Below, one piece after another: positions 32,522-40,909 of a DNA stretch of 64,000 bases (its first letter is position 1; every line of letters starts with the position of its first letter). Both the position numbers and the translations under genes were made by a program. The stretch is from Sphingobacterium paucimobilis HER1398 (lineage in GTDB: Bacteria; Bacteroidota; Bacteroidia; Sphingobacteriales; Sphingobacteriaceae), in NCBI RefSeq assembly GCF_000416985.1, contig NZ_ATDL01000015.1:496001-560000 (forward strand), written 5' to 3'. The notes under the pieces are model-generated. The model was not told the DNA's origin. It did no database searches and saw nothing but the letters and a program-made list of their open reading frames with translations.

Positions 32522-34210
32522 TTATAAATTTCCTTTCTTAAGTTCGCTCACAGCAAAATCTACTGCACGTGCTGTCAAAGCCATATAAGTCAAAGATGGA
32601 TTCACACAACCTGCAGATGTCATAGCCGCACCATCTGTAACAAATACATTCTGCGCATCCCACACTTGATTATTTCCGTTCAATACCGATGTCTTAGGAT
32701 CTCTCCCCATACGGGCAGTCCCCATTTCATGAATCCCCTGACCTAGACCATATACATTATCATAGGTTTTCACATCTTTAACACCAATGCTCTCCAACAT
32801 TTCCTTCATCTCGTTCTGCATATCTCCTCGCATCTTGATTTCATTGTCTTTGATCTCCGCATCAATCGCCAGTACAGGTAATCCCCACTTATCTTTCTTA
32901 TCCTTATCCAGTTTAATATGATTTTCGTGATAAGGAAGCATCTCACCGAAAGCACCAAAACCTACAGACCAATTTCCAGGTTCACAGATAGCGTCTTTCC
33001 ATGCCCCTCCTACACTCATCTCTGCAATCTCTCCAGACCAACGTCCACGGCTAGCTGCACCTTGATAACCGAAGCCACGGACATATTCCCGTTGCTTATT
33101 GTCCCCATCCACGTTAACAAACCGAGGTACATAAAGACCTGTAGGGCGTCTTCCAAAAATATATTTATCTTCATAACCTTCTACTTTTCCTCCAGCACCA
33201 CAACGGAAATGGTGATCCATCAAATTGTGTCCCAATTCACCACTACTGCTACCAAGACCACCTTCCCACACATCTGTCGCAGAGTTCATCAATACCCAAG
33301 TCGAATTCATTGCAGAAGCACATACAAAAACAATTTTCGCATAGTATTCATACGTTTGATTGGTCTCCGCATCTAATATTTCGACCCCTTTAGCTTTTTT
33401 CGTGTCCTTATCGTATATGATCTTAGTAACAATCGAAAAAGGTCTTAACGTGAGATTCCCGGTTTTAACAGCTGCAGGTAAAGTAGCCGATTGTGTACTA
33501 AAATAAGCGCCAAAGTTACATCCCAACCAACATTGGTTTTGATATTGACAGTTGACACGCCCTTCATGTGGGACAGTAATATTTGCAGTACGTCCCATCA
33601 GAAAATGACGCTTACCACCATATTCCTTTTGCAAACGAGCTGCTAAATCTTTTTCAACAATATTGAAAGGCATTGCGGGCATATAATCACCATCAGGAAG
33701 AGAGGCCACCCCATCCCGATTTCCAGATATACCAGCAAACTTCTCTGCATAACTATACCAAGGAGCAATATCCTTATAACGGATCGGCCAATCTACACCA
33801 TGTCCATCCTTCAAATTCGCCTCAAAATCCAAATCACCAAGACGGTAAGACTGTCTACCCCACATCAACGAACGTCCGCCCACATGATAACCTCTATACC
33901 AATCAAAACGCTTGATCTCAGTGTAAGGACTCTCCTTTTCATTAACCCAATAATCAAGATTCTTCTCATTCAAAGGATAATCACGCTTTAACACCGGATA
34001 ATCAGCAATCATTTCTTGCGTTCTACCACCTGCATGCGGAAACTCCCAAGGGTGTTTATTAGGTGAGGTATAATCCTTGATGTGTTCGATATTACGACCA
34101 CGTTCCAGCATAATTGTCTTCAATCCTTTCTCTGTCAATTCCTTTGCAGCCCAACCTCCACTTATGCCTGAACCTATTACAATTGCATCATATGTATTGT
34201 TTTCTACCAT
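32522..34210 (-). CDS. GMC-family FAD oxidoreductase (probable glycoside or polyol dehydrogenase)
   Basis: 562 aa. The N-terminal FAD Rossmann motif is VIGSGISGGWAAKELTEKGLKTIMLERG. GGRSLMWGRQSYR is next, followed by the GMC C-terminal domain with MGTARMGRDPKTSVLNGNNQVWDAQNVFVTDGA (His/Asn pair region) and GCVNPSLTYMALTARA. It has no signal peptide of its own, consistent with hitch-hiking export with the Tat-signal small subunit encoded at 30439. The best-known analogues are glucoside 3-dehydrogenases and gluconate 2-dehydrogenases. The acceptor is probably a cytochrome or quinone. The substrate is inferred only. Confidence 0.85.
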   Translation of the reverse strand: MVENNTYDAIVIGSGISGGWAAKELTEKGLKTIMLERGRNIEHIKDYTSPNKHPWEFPHAGGRTQEMIADYPVLKRDYPLNEKNLDYWVNEKESPYTEIKRFDWYRGYHVGGRSLMWGRQSYRLGDLDFEANLKDGHGVDWPIRYKDIAPWYSYAEKFAGISGNRDGVASLPDGDYMPAMPFNIVEKDLAARLQKEYGGKRHFLMGRTANITVPHEGRVNCQYQNQCWLGCNFGAYFSTQSATLPAAVKTGNLTLRPFSIVTKIIYDKDTKKAKGVEILDAETNQTYEYYAKIVFVCASAMNSTWVLMNSATDVWEGGLGSSSGELGHNLMDHHFRCGAGGKVEGYEDKYIFGRRPTGLYVPRFVNVDGDNKQREYVRGFGYQGAASRGRWSGEIAEMSVGGAWKDAICEPGNWSVGFGAFGEMLPYHENHIKLDKDKKDKWGLPVLAIDAEIKDNEIKMRGDMQNEMKEMLESIGVKDVKTYDNVYGLGQGIHEMGTARMGRDPKTSVLNGNNQVWDAQNVFVTDGAAMTSAGCVNPSLTYMALTARAVDFAVSELKKGNL

Positions 34211-34254
34211 GACTTTAAATATTTTTTATTTAACAAACTCTCTCTTTTATTTAA

Positions 34255-35502
34255 CTAAACTTTAGCTGCTGTTCCGACTTTCTCATCTTTAAAGAGCAGC
34301 ATAAAAATAACCATCACCACCAATGCGATTCCCGCAGGAATAATCCAGGTTTGCTGCCAAAATGCAGCAACATTTGACTCTTGTAGGTCTTTATACATTT
34401 CGCCAACATATCCAGCGACCCAAAAACCGATCAGCTGTCCTACACCATAAGTAGCCAAGGTAATCAAACCTTGCGCAGCACTTTTATATTTTTCTCCAGC
34501 CTTACTATCCGTATAGATCTGTCCTGAAACAAAAAAGAAATCATAACAGATACCGTGCAATGCAATACCTAGAATCAACATAAACGAAAGATCTCCGGCA
34601 TTTCCATAGGCAAAAAGCAAGTAGCGAACCGCCCACGCCAACATCCCCACCAAAATGGTTTTCTTAAAGCCAAAACGAGTAAAGAACAACGGTAAAAGCA
34701 AAAGAAATCCCACTTCCGAGATTTGACCAATGGTCATTTTCCCTGTTGGATTTTCCAAACCGATTTGATCTAAAAAGGGATTTGCATTTTGATAATAAAA
34801 AGCAAGAGGAATACAAATCAAGATCGAGGAGATAAAGAAAATCAAGAAATTCTTATCTTTCAACAACTTAATCGCGTCTAATCCGATAATTGAAGCAAAT
34901 GAAGGCTTTTCCTCTGCAGACGCTTTAACTGGAGGTGTTTTAGGCAGAACAAACGAAAACAATCCGAGCACCAAAGAAGCAACACCAGCCATCAAAAATG
35001 TATTTTTCAAAGCACCTTGTGCAGAAGCCTCAGCACCATCCCACTTAAACAAATAACTTATTGATAATCCAGCAACAATCCAACCAATAGTACCCCAGAT
35101 CCGAATTCCAGAAAACTCCTTCTCCGGATTAACCAGCTGCCGGAAAGACACCGAATTCACCAACGACAAAGTAGGCATATACAGAATCATATAGGACAAT
35201 ACATAAGGGTAAAATACCGTCACATCAGGTGCTTGATACATTTGATACATCAAAATAGCACCTACTAAATGTAAAACACCCAATATACGTTCTGCGTTAA
35301 AATAACGATCCGCGATCATTCCGATAATAAATGGAGCAATAATAGCCCCAAGCGATTGCGTTGAAAACACATTGGCAATCTCAAATTGACCTGCACTTAA
35401 GTTTTTGATAAGGAATGTACCCAAGGTAACAAACCAAGACCCCCAAATAAAAAATTCGAGGAACATCATAAACGATAGTTTAACTTTCGTAGTTGAATTC
35501 AT
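34255..35502 (-). CDS. MFS transporter, nucleoside:H+ symporter (NHS) family
   Basis: A 415-aa, 12-helix membrane protein with the NupG/XapB-like N-terminus (LSFMMFLEFFIWGSWFVTLGTFL), the FIIGMIADRYFNAERILG loop and IRIWGTIGWIVAGLSISY. In Bacteroidota, members of this family in sugar operons are commonly predicted sugar or glycoside importers. Here it sits between the isomerase and GMC genes, so it probably imports the periplasmic oxidation product. The specificity is inferred from context. Confidence 0.83.
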   Translation of the reverse strand: MNSTTKVKLSFMMFLEFFIWGSWFVTLGTFLIKNLSAGQFEIANVFSTQSLGAIIAPFIIGMIADRYFNAERILGVLHLVGAILMYQMYQAPDVTVFYPYVLSYMILYMPTLSLVNSVSFRQLVNPEKEFSGIRIWGTIGWIVAGLSISYLFKWDGAEASAQGALKNTFLMAGVASLVLGLFSFVLPKTPPVKASAEEKPSFASIIGLDAIKLLKDKNFLIFFISSILICIPLAFYYQNANPFLDQIGLENPTGKMTIGQISEVGFLLLLPLFFTRFGFKKTILVGMLAWAVRYLLFAYGNAGDLSFMLILGIALHGICYDFFFVSGQIYTDSKAGEKYKSAAQGLITLATYGVGQLIGFWVAGYVGEMYKDLQESNVAAFWQQTWIIPAGIALVVMVIFMLLFKDEKVGTAAKV

Positions 35503-35515
35503 AAGTTTAAATTGA

Positions 35516-36436
35516 TTAGAAATTATCGACTTCTCTATAAGCCTTTACTAAAGCCTCTTCCCCCTCCTTACCTCCTTTGGACATACCATGCTCCATTCCC
35601 ACTACTCCCTTATACCCTTTATTATAAAGCCATTTAAATATGTTCTTAAAATTGACCTCACCAGTTGTAGGTTCTTTACGACCAGGGTTATCACCAACTT
35701 GGACATAAGCAATCTCACTCCAACATTGATTCATAAAATTGATCAGATTACCCTCATTTTTCTGCTGATGATAGGCATCGTACAAAATCTTACACGATGG
35801 ACTATTCACCGCTTTACAGATTTCATAAGCCTGATCCGTAAATCGCAAAAATAAATCGGGCGTATCACTTAGCGGTTCCAAAACCATAGTGATATCATGA
35901 GGCTCTAACAACTCCGCACCGCGCTTCAATGCCTCAATTACATTTGCCGTCTGTACACCGATTGGAAGACGTCGTTCATAATCTCCTGGAACCACCGTAA
36001 TCCACTTGGCATTCACTCGTTTTGCGACTTCGATCGAGTCTCGACAACCTTTTAAAAAGATATCTACATGATCTGGCTTACCAGCAGCCAGCGTATTCGC
36101 TCCGTTGCCGCCTTTAGGAACCACAAACACGCCCATACGCATTCCCAACTTCGCAAGAAGTTCGCCTACCTTCGTTTGCTCTTCTATTGTTCTTCCCGGC
36201 ATACCGTTGTCCTCTATACTGCGAAAGCCCAAATCATACATATATTTTATTTCATCAAGAAAATTTTTACCTGCACTAGTGCTAAACATTCCCTGATGAG
36301 GTGCATAATCAAGTTGAAAAGTAGGACCAGTCCCGAGAATCCCACCACCACTAACCGAAGCTTGCGATAGTCCGGGAGCAAATAAACTACCACCAAATAG
36401 CAATCCCGAGTTTCTTATAAAATCAGATCTTTTCAT
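35516..36436 (-). CDS. Exported sugar phosphate isomerase/epimerase-like TIM barrel
   Basis: 306 aa. The signal region MKRSDFIRNSGLLFGGSLFAPG resembles a Tat leader with K-R in place of R-R. It is followed by an AP_endonuc_2/hydroxypyruvate-isomerase-type barrel: FRSIEDNGMPGR, WITVVPGDYERRLPIG, MVLEPLSDTPDLFL, KILYDAYHQQ, YVQVGDNPGR, VGMEHG. The metal-site Glu, Asp, His and Glu residues (E in VLEPL, D in LYDAYH, H, E in GMEHG) are all present. It may isomerise or cleave a keto-sugar. Similar periplasmic TIM barrels occur with 3-keto-glycoside pathways. Confidence 0.8.
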   Translation of the reverse strand: MKRSDFIRNSGLLFGGSLFAPGLSQASVSGGGILGTGPTFQLDYAPHQGMFSTSAGKNFLDEIKYMYDLGFRSIEDNGMPGRTIEEQTKVGELLAKLGMRMGVFVVPKGGNGANTLAAGKPDHVDIFLKGCRDSIEVAKRVNAKWITVVPGDYERRLPIGVQTANVIEALKRGAELLEPHDITMVLEPLSDTPDLFLRFTDQAYEICKAVNSPSCKILYDAYHQQKNEGNLINFMNQCWSEIAYVQVGDNPGRKEPTTGEVNFKNIFKWLYNKGYKGVVGMEHGMSKGGKEGEEALVKAYREVDNF

Positions 36437-36469
36437 TACATTATCAAATAGGTTTACACGTTGATTACA

Positions 36470-37507
36470 TTAATAAATATAGTTATTAAATCCCGAGCTT
36501 TGCAATTCTTTAAAAGTATTCCCCTCAGAACAAACAAGGTATACCTCCACATCCTTGCGTTTATTAGCAAACTGAATAGCCTCTTCGGGAGTTAAACTCA
36601 TAAAATAATTATCTAAAGCATCTGCTTCCATCGCTGTTTTAGCAATTACTGTAACACTCACAATCGTACTCTCTAGCGGTTGGCCCGTCAACGGATTCAT
36701 ATGGTGAGATACAATCCGACCACCTACGTTACGCTGTTGCTCATAGACACCCGAACTGGTAATAGCGTTGTTTACCATCCGAACTCGGAGCAACCGTCCC
36801 TGAGCGATATACTCAGGTCTATAGAGTTCCACTAAAAATGGTCCCTCCGGTTTACTGCCGAGTGAACGAATCTCCCCACCTAACTCAACCAAGTAATCCT
36901 CAACCCCTTTGCTCTTCAGATAATCAGCTAACACATCCACAGAATACCCCTGTGCAATACCATTCAAATCGATAGAAACATGGTTAACACGCTTGATCAG
37001 GCGGTTTCCCTTGACACGCAACTTCTCCATTCCTATAATACGCCGCACACTGTCCACTTCATCCTTTCGTGGCAATGATCTAGGGCCTTCTGCTCCAAAT
37101 CCCCACAATTTCACCAAAGGATACACCGTAATATCAAAATATCCTCGTGTATCTTTATAAGCCTTTTGACTAGCTTTAACAACACGAGTCATATGCGCGT
37201 CCATAAGCACCTCGGACACCAATGGATCGTTGAACTTACAGATAATAGATCCTTTATCGTACAGAGACATAGACCGATCAAGAACCTTTAATACACTGTC
37301 AATTTGACACTTAGAGACCCGTTCCTCCCCATAATACTTAATTTGGTAAGTCGTCCCCTGCGCCCTTCCCGACAGCAAATGAGATCCCTGTCCATAGACA
37401 TAGCCGCATACCGCGAAGACACACCACAATAGAAAAAAAACATATCTACCCACTCCCATTGACAGCAAAGGGTGAAAATTCATTCGATGGATAGCGCTGG
37501 TAAACAT
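36470..37507 (-). CDS. apbE: FAD:protein FMN transferase (ApbE family)
   Basis: A 345-aa periplasmic enzyme with an N-terminal membrane or signal segment (YVFFLLWCVFAVCGYVYGQ). It attaches FMN from FAD to Thr or Ser of target proteins, Mg-dependently. Motifs: LSGRAQGTTYQIKYYG, YFDITVYPLVKLWGFG, VSIDLNGIAQGYSVD, LVELGGEIRSLG, HHMNPLTGQPLE and EADALDNYFM. The start could also be an internal ATG (residue 9). No obvious S/T-GAT FMN-acceptor site is visible in its operon neighbours. It may therefore serve a target elsewhere, or an unrecognised one here. Confidence 0.88.
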   Translation of the reverse strand: MFTSAIHRMNFHPLLSMGVGRYVFFLLWCVFAVCGYVYGQGSHLLSGRAQGTTYQIKYYGEERVSKCQIDSVLKVLDRSMSLYDKGSIICKFNDPLVSEVLMDAHMTRVVKASQKAYKDTRGYFDITVYPLVKLWGFGAEGPRSLPRKDEVDSVRRIIGMEKLRVKGNRLIKRVNHVSIDLNGIAQGYSVDVLADYLKSKGVEDYLVELGGEIRSLGSKPEGPFLVELYRPEYIAQGRLLRVRMVNNAITSSGVYEQQRNVGGRIVSHHMNPLTGQPLESTIVSVTVIAKTAMEADALDNYFMSLTPEEAIQFANKRKDVEVYLVCSEGNTFKELQSSGFNNYIY

Positions 37508-37516
37508 ATTTTAAAA

Positions 37517-38830
37517 TTAGATATATAAGTCCGTATTCATACCAGGTACCGCTACAGGATAAAGCCCATCTTCTCCAGGCAAAGGACGAGGCAAAGCATC
37601 CCAGGCATAGCGCTCAGGCATGAGACTAATATTCGACTGAATCGCCTTTTCCCATTTGACGACATTACCAGTATAGCACGCTATCCGACCTATGATTCCC
37701 GTCAATGTACTATAGGCGCCATATTCCGCATTGTCAAATTTGTATTCGCCCTTAGCAATAGCCGCAAATAGCTCTACATGCTCTTGACGATAAGGATTGG
37801 GATTGCCTTTGGCATCGTGTCGATAGATTTCCTTACCATTTGCATCCCACAATACTGCTTGATTACCGGCAGACAAATAAACCCTACCCTTTGTAGCCTG
37901 AAAAGTTTCCTCTACGCGATTATGTGTTCCTTCAAAATGACGACACTGACTATAGACCACAGAACCATCATCATAAGTCATTTCTATCGCAAAATTATCA
38001 TAGATTTCACCATAGTCCTTCCCCGTACGATGTGCACGCGACCCCGTACCTTCAATAGAGACTGGATATTTACCTTTTACCCAGTTAGCTAAATCAATGT
38101 TATGCACATGTTGCTCGACAATATGGTCACCACACAGCCAATTAAAGTAATACCAATTGCGCATCTGATACTCCATCTCTGTCTGTCCAGGCTTGCGTGG
38201 ACGCACCCATACCCCACCGCTATTCCAATAGACCTGTCCAGACACCACATCACCAATAGCACCATCCTGTATACGGGAGATAGCCTCCCGATAATTCGTC
38301 TGATAACGTCGCTGAAGCCCCACAACAACATTCAGCTTTTTTCGCTTCGCTTCTGCAGCGACTTCCAGCACTTTGCGAATCCCCGGAATATCTACCGCAA
38401 CCGGCTTCTCCATAAATACATGTTTGCCGGCACGGATTGCCTCTTCAAAATGTATAGGACGAAATCCTGGGGGTGTCGTCAGAATAACGACATCGGCATC
38501 CTTAATAGCAGCCTTATAAGCATCAAAACCGACATAACGCCGGCTATCCGGAATATCCAACTTATCCGAATATTTTTTAGAAAGATTGGTGTACGCCTTA
38601 TCCAGGTTATCCGCAAACGCATCCGCTAAAGCTACAATCTTGATATTTTGTCCAGATTCCAAGGCATCAACAGCTGCCCCCGTTCCACGGCCTCCACAGC
38701 CAATTACTGCTACTCGAATAGCATCGGTTCCCGCTGCAAAGACAGCCGACAAAGGCGAGCCCGCAACTAAAGCACTGCCAGCTATAATTGAAGTAGATTT
38801 CAGGAAGTCTCTCCTATTAAAAAGGTTCAT
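37517..38830 (-). CDS. Exported Gfo/Idh/MocA-family oxidoreductase
   Basis: 437 aa with a Tat signal (NRRDFLKSTSIIAGSALVAG), the NAD(P)-binding motif VAVIGCGGRGTGAAV, the catalytic-region MEKPVAVDIPGIR and EQHVHNIDLANWVKG. It is paralogous to the protein encoded at 31079 but clearly distinct. Two exported Gfo/Idh/MocA enzymes in one operon suggest sequential or reverse redox steps on a glycoside. The ApbE gene follows after 9 bp. Confidence 0.86.
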   Translation of the reverse strand: MNLFNRRDFLKSTSIIAGSALVAGSPLSAVFAAGTDAIRVAVIGCGGRGTGAAVDALESGQNIKIVALADAFADNLDKAYTNLSKKYSDKLDIPDSRRYVGFDAYKAAIKDADVVILTTPPGFRPIHFEEAIRAGKHVFMEKPVAVDIPGIRKVLEVAAEAKRKKLNVVVGLQRRYQTNYREAISRIQDGAIGDVVSGQVYWNSGGVWVRPRKPGQTEMEYQMRNWYYFNWLCGDHIVEQHVHNIDLANWVKGKYPVSIEGTGSRAHRTGKDYGEIYDNFAIEMTYDDGSVVYSQCRHFEGTHNRVEETFQATKGRVYLSAGNQAVLWDANGKEIYRHDAKGNPNPYRQEHVELFAAIAKGEYKFDNAEYGAYSTLTGIIGRIACYTGNVVKWEKAIQSNISLMPERYAWDALPRPLPGEDGLYPVAVPGMNTDLYI

Positions 38831-38859
38831 AATTCGGTCGTTATAGTGGGTAATAAGGT

Positions 38860-39825
38860 TTAAAAATCTTCTATAGGGGCCTTATCATAATAAGCCATAG
38901 CTTCTTGAGGAGATGGCGCTTTCAGAGGACGTACTAATCGCATTCCGACAAAAGGAGCCTCCGGAAACCACCAATTCGATTTAGGCATCTGTGGATCCAA
39001 TTGCTTCCAGACCGGATCCGATCCAGATCTCGCCGACGAGCGCAACATCTTGGCAGCGCTGTCAAACGAACCGCCACGTATCACATGCGCGTACAACTCC
39101 GTCGGTTCTGCTACAGGATTTTCCGCAACTTTACCTTCAAATTGACTATAAAAATCAGGTATATACTGATCAAAAGTCCATTCAGAGACATTACCCAGCA
39201 TATCATATAAACCATAAGCATTCGGCTTCTTCTCACCCACTTTATGTGTATGTTTATCACTATTGGCGCCATACCAAGCATAATCGCCCAATGCATCCGC
39301 ATTCTCTCCGAAAAAATAAGCAGTTTTCGATCCTGCTCGACAAGCATATTCCCATTCTGCCTCAGTGGGCAACCTATAAAAAACACCTGTCCGAACATAC
39401 AACCACTTACAGAACTGAATAGCATTATAATGCGTCATCGCTAATGCGGGATGCCCCTCCTTGCCCATGCCAAAAGTCATATCCAAATAAGGCTTCGTAG
39501 GTCGTGTTACCGCATCAACCTCCGCAGGCAATGCACCTTCCTTTTGCTTCGAAAGTTCATAATCTTTATACAAAAAAGGCTCATAAAGATCCCAGGTAAC
39601 TTCATAGGTCCCCATCCAGAACGGATCTACTTTCACCTCATGCACAGGAGACTCGTCGGCTTCACCAGACTTACTTCCCATACTGAACTGGCCTCCCGGA
39701 ATAGCTTCCATAGAGAATGACAGTGAAGTGCCTTTAATCTCCTGAATATATTTTTTAAATGTCTTATCCTGAGCCTTTATAGAACTAATGCCCAATACCA
39801 ATAACGAAAAAAAAAGTCTCTTCAT
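38860..39825 (-). CDS. Secreted SUMF1/FGE-type (EgtB/PvdO) protein
   Basis: 321 aa from the ATG at 39825 (an in-frame GTG nine bases upstream is less likely). It has a signal peptide (LFFSLLVLGISSIKAQ) and an FGE-sulfatase domain: MEAIPGGQFSMGSKSGEADE, VTWDLYEPFL, RLPTEAEWEYACRAG, YDMLGNVSEWTFD and VIRGGSFDSAAKMLRSSAR. The family includes formylglycine-generating enzymes and many secreted proteins of unknown activity. No sulfatase gene is nearby. It is the first gene of the operon; its role in a sugar pathway is unknown. Confidence 0.82.
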   Translation of the reverse strand: MKRLFFSLLVLGISSIKAQDKTFKKYIQEIKGTSLSFSMEAIPGGQFSMGSKSGEADESPVHEVKVDPFWMGTYEVTWDLYEPFLYKDYELSKQKEGALPAEVDAVTRPTKPYLDMTFGMGKEGHPALAMTHYNAIQFCKWLYVRTGVFYRLPTEAEWEYACRAGSKTAYFFGENADALGDYAWYGANSDKHTHKVGEKKPNAYGLYDMLGNVSEWTFDQYIPDFYSQFEGKVAENPVAEPTELYAHVIRGGSFDSAAKMLRSSARSGSDPVWKQLDPQMPKSNWWFPEAPFVGMRLVRPLKAPSPQEAMAYYDKAPIEDF

Positions 39826-39912
39826 GTATCTCACAACGGGTTTATAAGCTATATTGCCTTTAATGTTTTAATAAAGGTAAAAGTAAAATCAAATTATAGC
39901 CCCAATTCTCTA

Positions 39913-39947
39913 TAACATTTATGTTACAGAAGTGTAATAATTACACT
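39913..39947. repeat. Two adjacent inverted repeats at the end of the AEC gene
   Basis: TAACAT-TT-ATGTTA (39913-39926) and AGTGTAAT-A-ATTACACT (39931-39947) lie side by side over the AEC transporter stop codon (39924-39926), about 90-120 bp upstream of the keto-sugar operon start. They could be operator sites for that operon or part of the AEC mRNA 3' end. No T tract is present. Confidence 0.45.
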
Positions 39948-40838
39948 ATGCCACAGAAACGACAGTGCTAACCCCAGCAGGATACTCAAACCGATAATCG
40001 TATTTGCTAATTTAGAATTGAGACCAAACTTTTGAATAACAATACCAGATGCTACCAAACTAGGCATTGCCATCTCAAAAACCGATACCTGAAAAAAAAC
40101 ACCTTTCCATCCCATGGCAGCCGTAATCAATAGGGCACAGAAAGGAGCCAACAGTAACTTATATAAGAGAGACACACTTATTGCCTTAATTTCCTTCCTA
40201 ACATGGTGAAAATGCAATTGTAAACCAATGGAAAACAAGGCCAACGGACTCACTGTAGCCGCTAGAGCTACAAAAAAATCATCCAACCGAATCGTCCGGA
40301 GAACATCTTGAAAACACAAAGCCAACACTGCTGCTATAAAAGGAGGAAAAGTTAATATTCGCCTAAGCATCAGTTTAAACTTCTGCATCGCACTGAGATA
40401 TTGCGGCCTAAAACCAGTAGCCAAAAGAACGCCGAAAGAAGAAAGCACAAAAAACGTAGCCTGATCACTAACGACGCCTACTTTCAGCAGGTCCGAACCG
40501 AAAAAACTAATAATAAGCGGAAACCCCACGAAAGATGTATTGCTGAGGCCTGATACAATGATCAATGTCACGAGCGTCCTTGAAGAAAAACCAAGGACTG
40601 GTTGAAGCAATCGAAAGAAAACATAAGAAAGACCAAAGATAAAAAACGGCAAAAAAGCAGTAAAGAGATAGGTTAAGCTCCAATCGATCCGTGGAATATA
40701 CAAAAAAGCGATTGACGGTAAACCTACATAAATAATCCAATCATTAACTATTTTATAACTGTCTTTACCCCCTATTTTAAAAAAACGGAACAAATATCCG
40801 ATCAACAAACACACAACGATAATGAAAAAGTTAACCAT
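39924..40838 (-). CDS. AEC-family (auxin efflux carrier-like) transporter
   Basis: A 304-aa membrane protein with about ten helices in two inverted repeats. GLSNTSFVGFPLIISFFG around residue 95-112 and AMPSLVASGIVIQKFGLNSKLANTIIGLS near the C-terminus are the paired family motifs. Bacterial members move dicarboxylates or other organic anions. It is upstream of the keto-sugar operon in the same direction but separated from it by 98 bp with inverted repeats, so it is probably a separate unit. Substrate unknown. Confidence 0.83.
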   Translation of the reverse strand: MVNFFIIVVCLLIGYLFRFFKIGGKDSYKIVNDWIIYVGLPSIAFLYIPRIDWSLTYLFTAFLPFFIFGLSYVFFRLLQPVLGFSSRTLVTLIIVSGLSNTSFVGFPLIISFFGSDLLKVGVVSDQATFFVLSSFGVLLATGFRPQYLSAMQKFKLMLRRILTFPPFIAAVLALCFQDVLRTIRLDDFFVALAATVSPLALFSIGLQLHFHHVRKEIKAISVSLLYKLLLAPFCALLITAAMGWKGVFFQVSVFEMAMPSLVASGIVIQKFGLNSKLANTIIGLSILLGLALSFLWHSVIITLL

Positions 40839-40864
40839 CCAGCTCGGTATTACTTATATTTTAA

Positions 40865-40882
40865 TATTTTTGTCCAAATTTA
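40865..40882. promoter_or_regulatory. Overlapping divergent -7 boxes (AEC and PagL-like genes)
   Basis: TATTTTTG on the + strand (40865-40872) and TAAATTTG on the - strand (40875-40882) are both exact TAnnTTTG matches, separated by 2 bp. Their polymerase footprints must overlap, so the two genes may be mutually exclusive. Confidence 0.45.
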
Positions 40883-40909
40883 TAACTTGGTATTTAATAA
40901 TCTATCATC

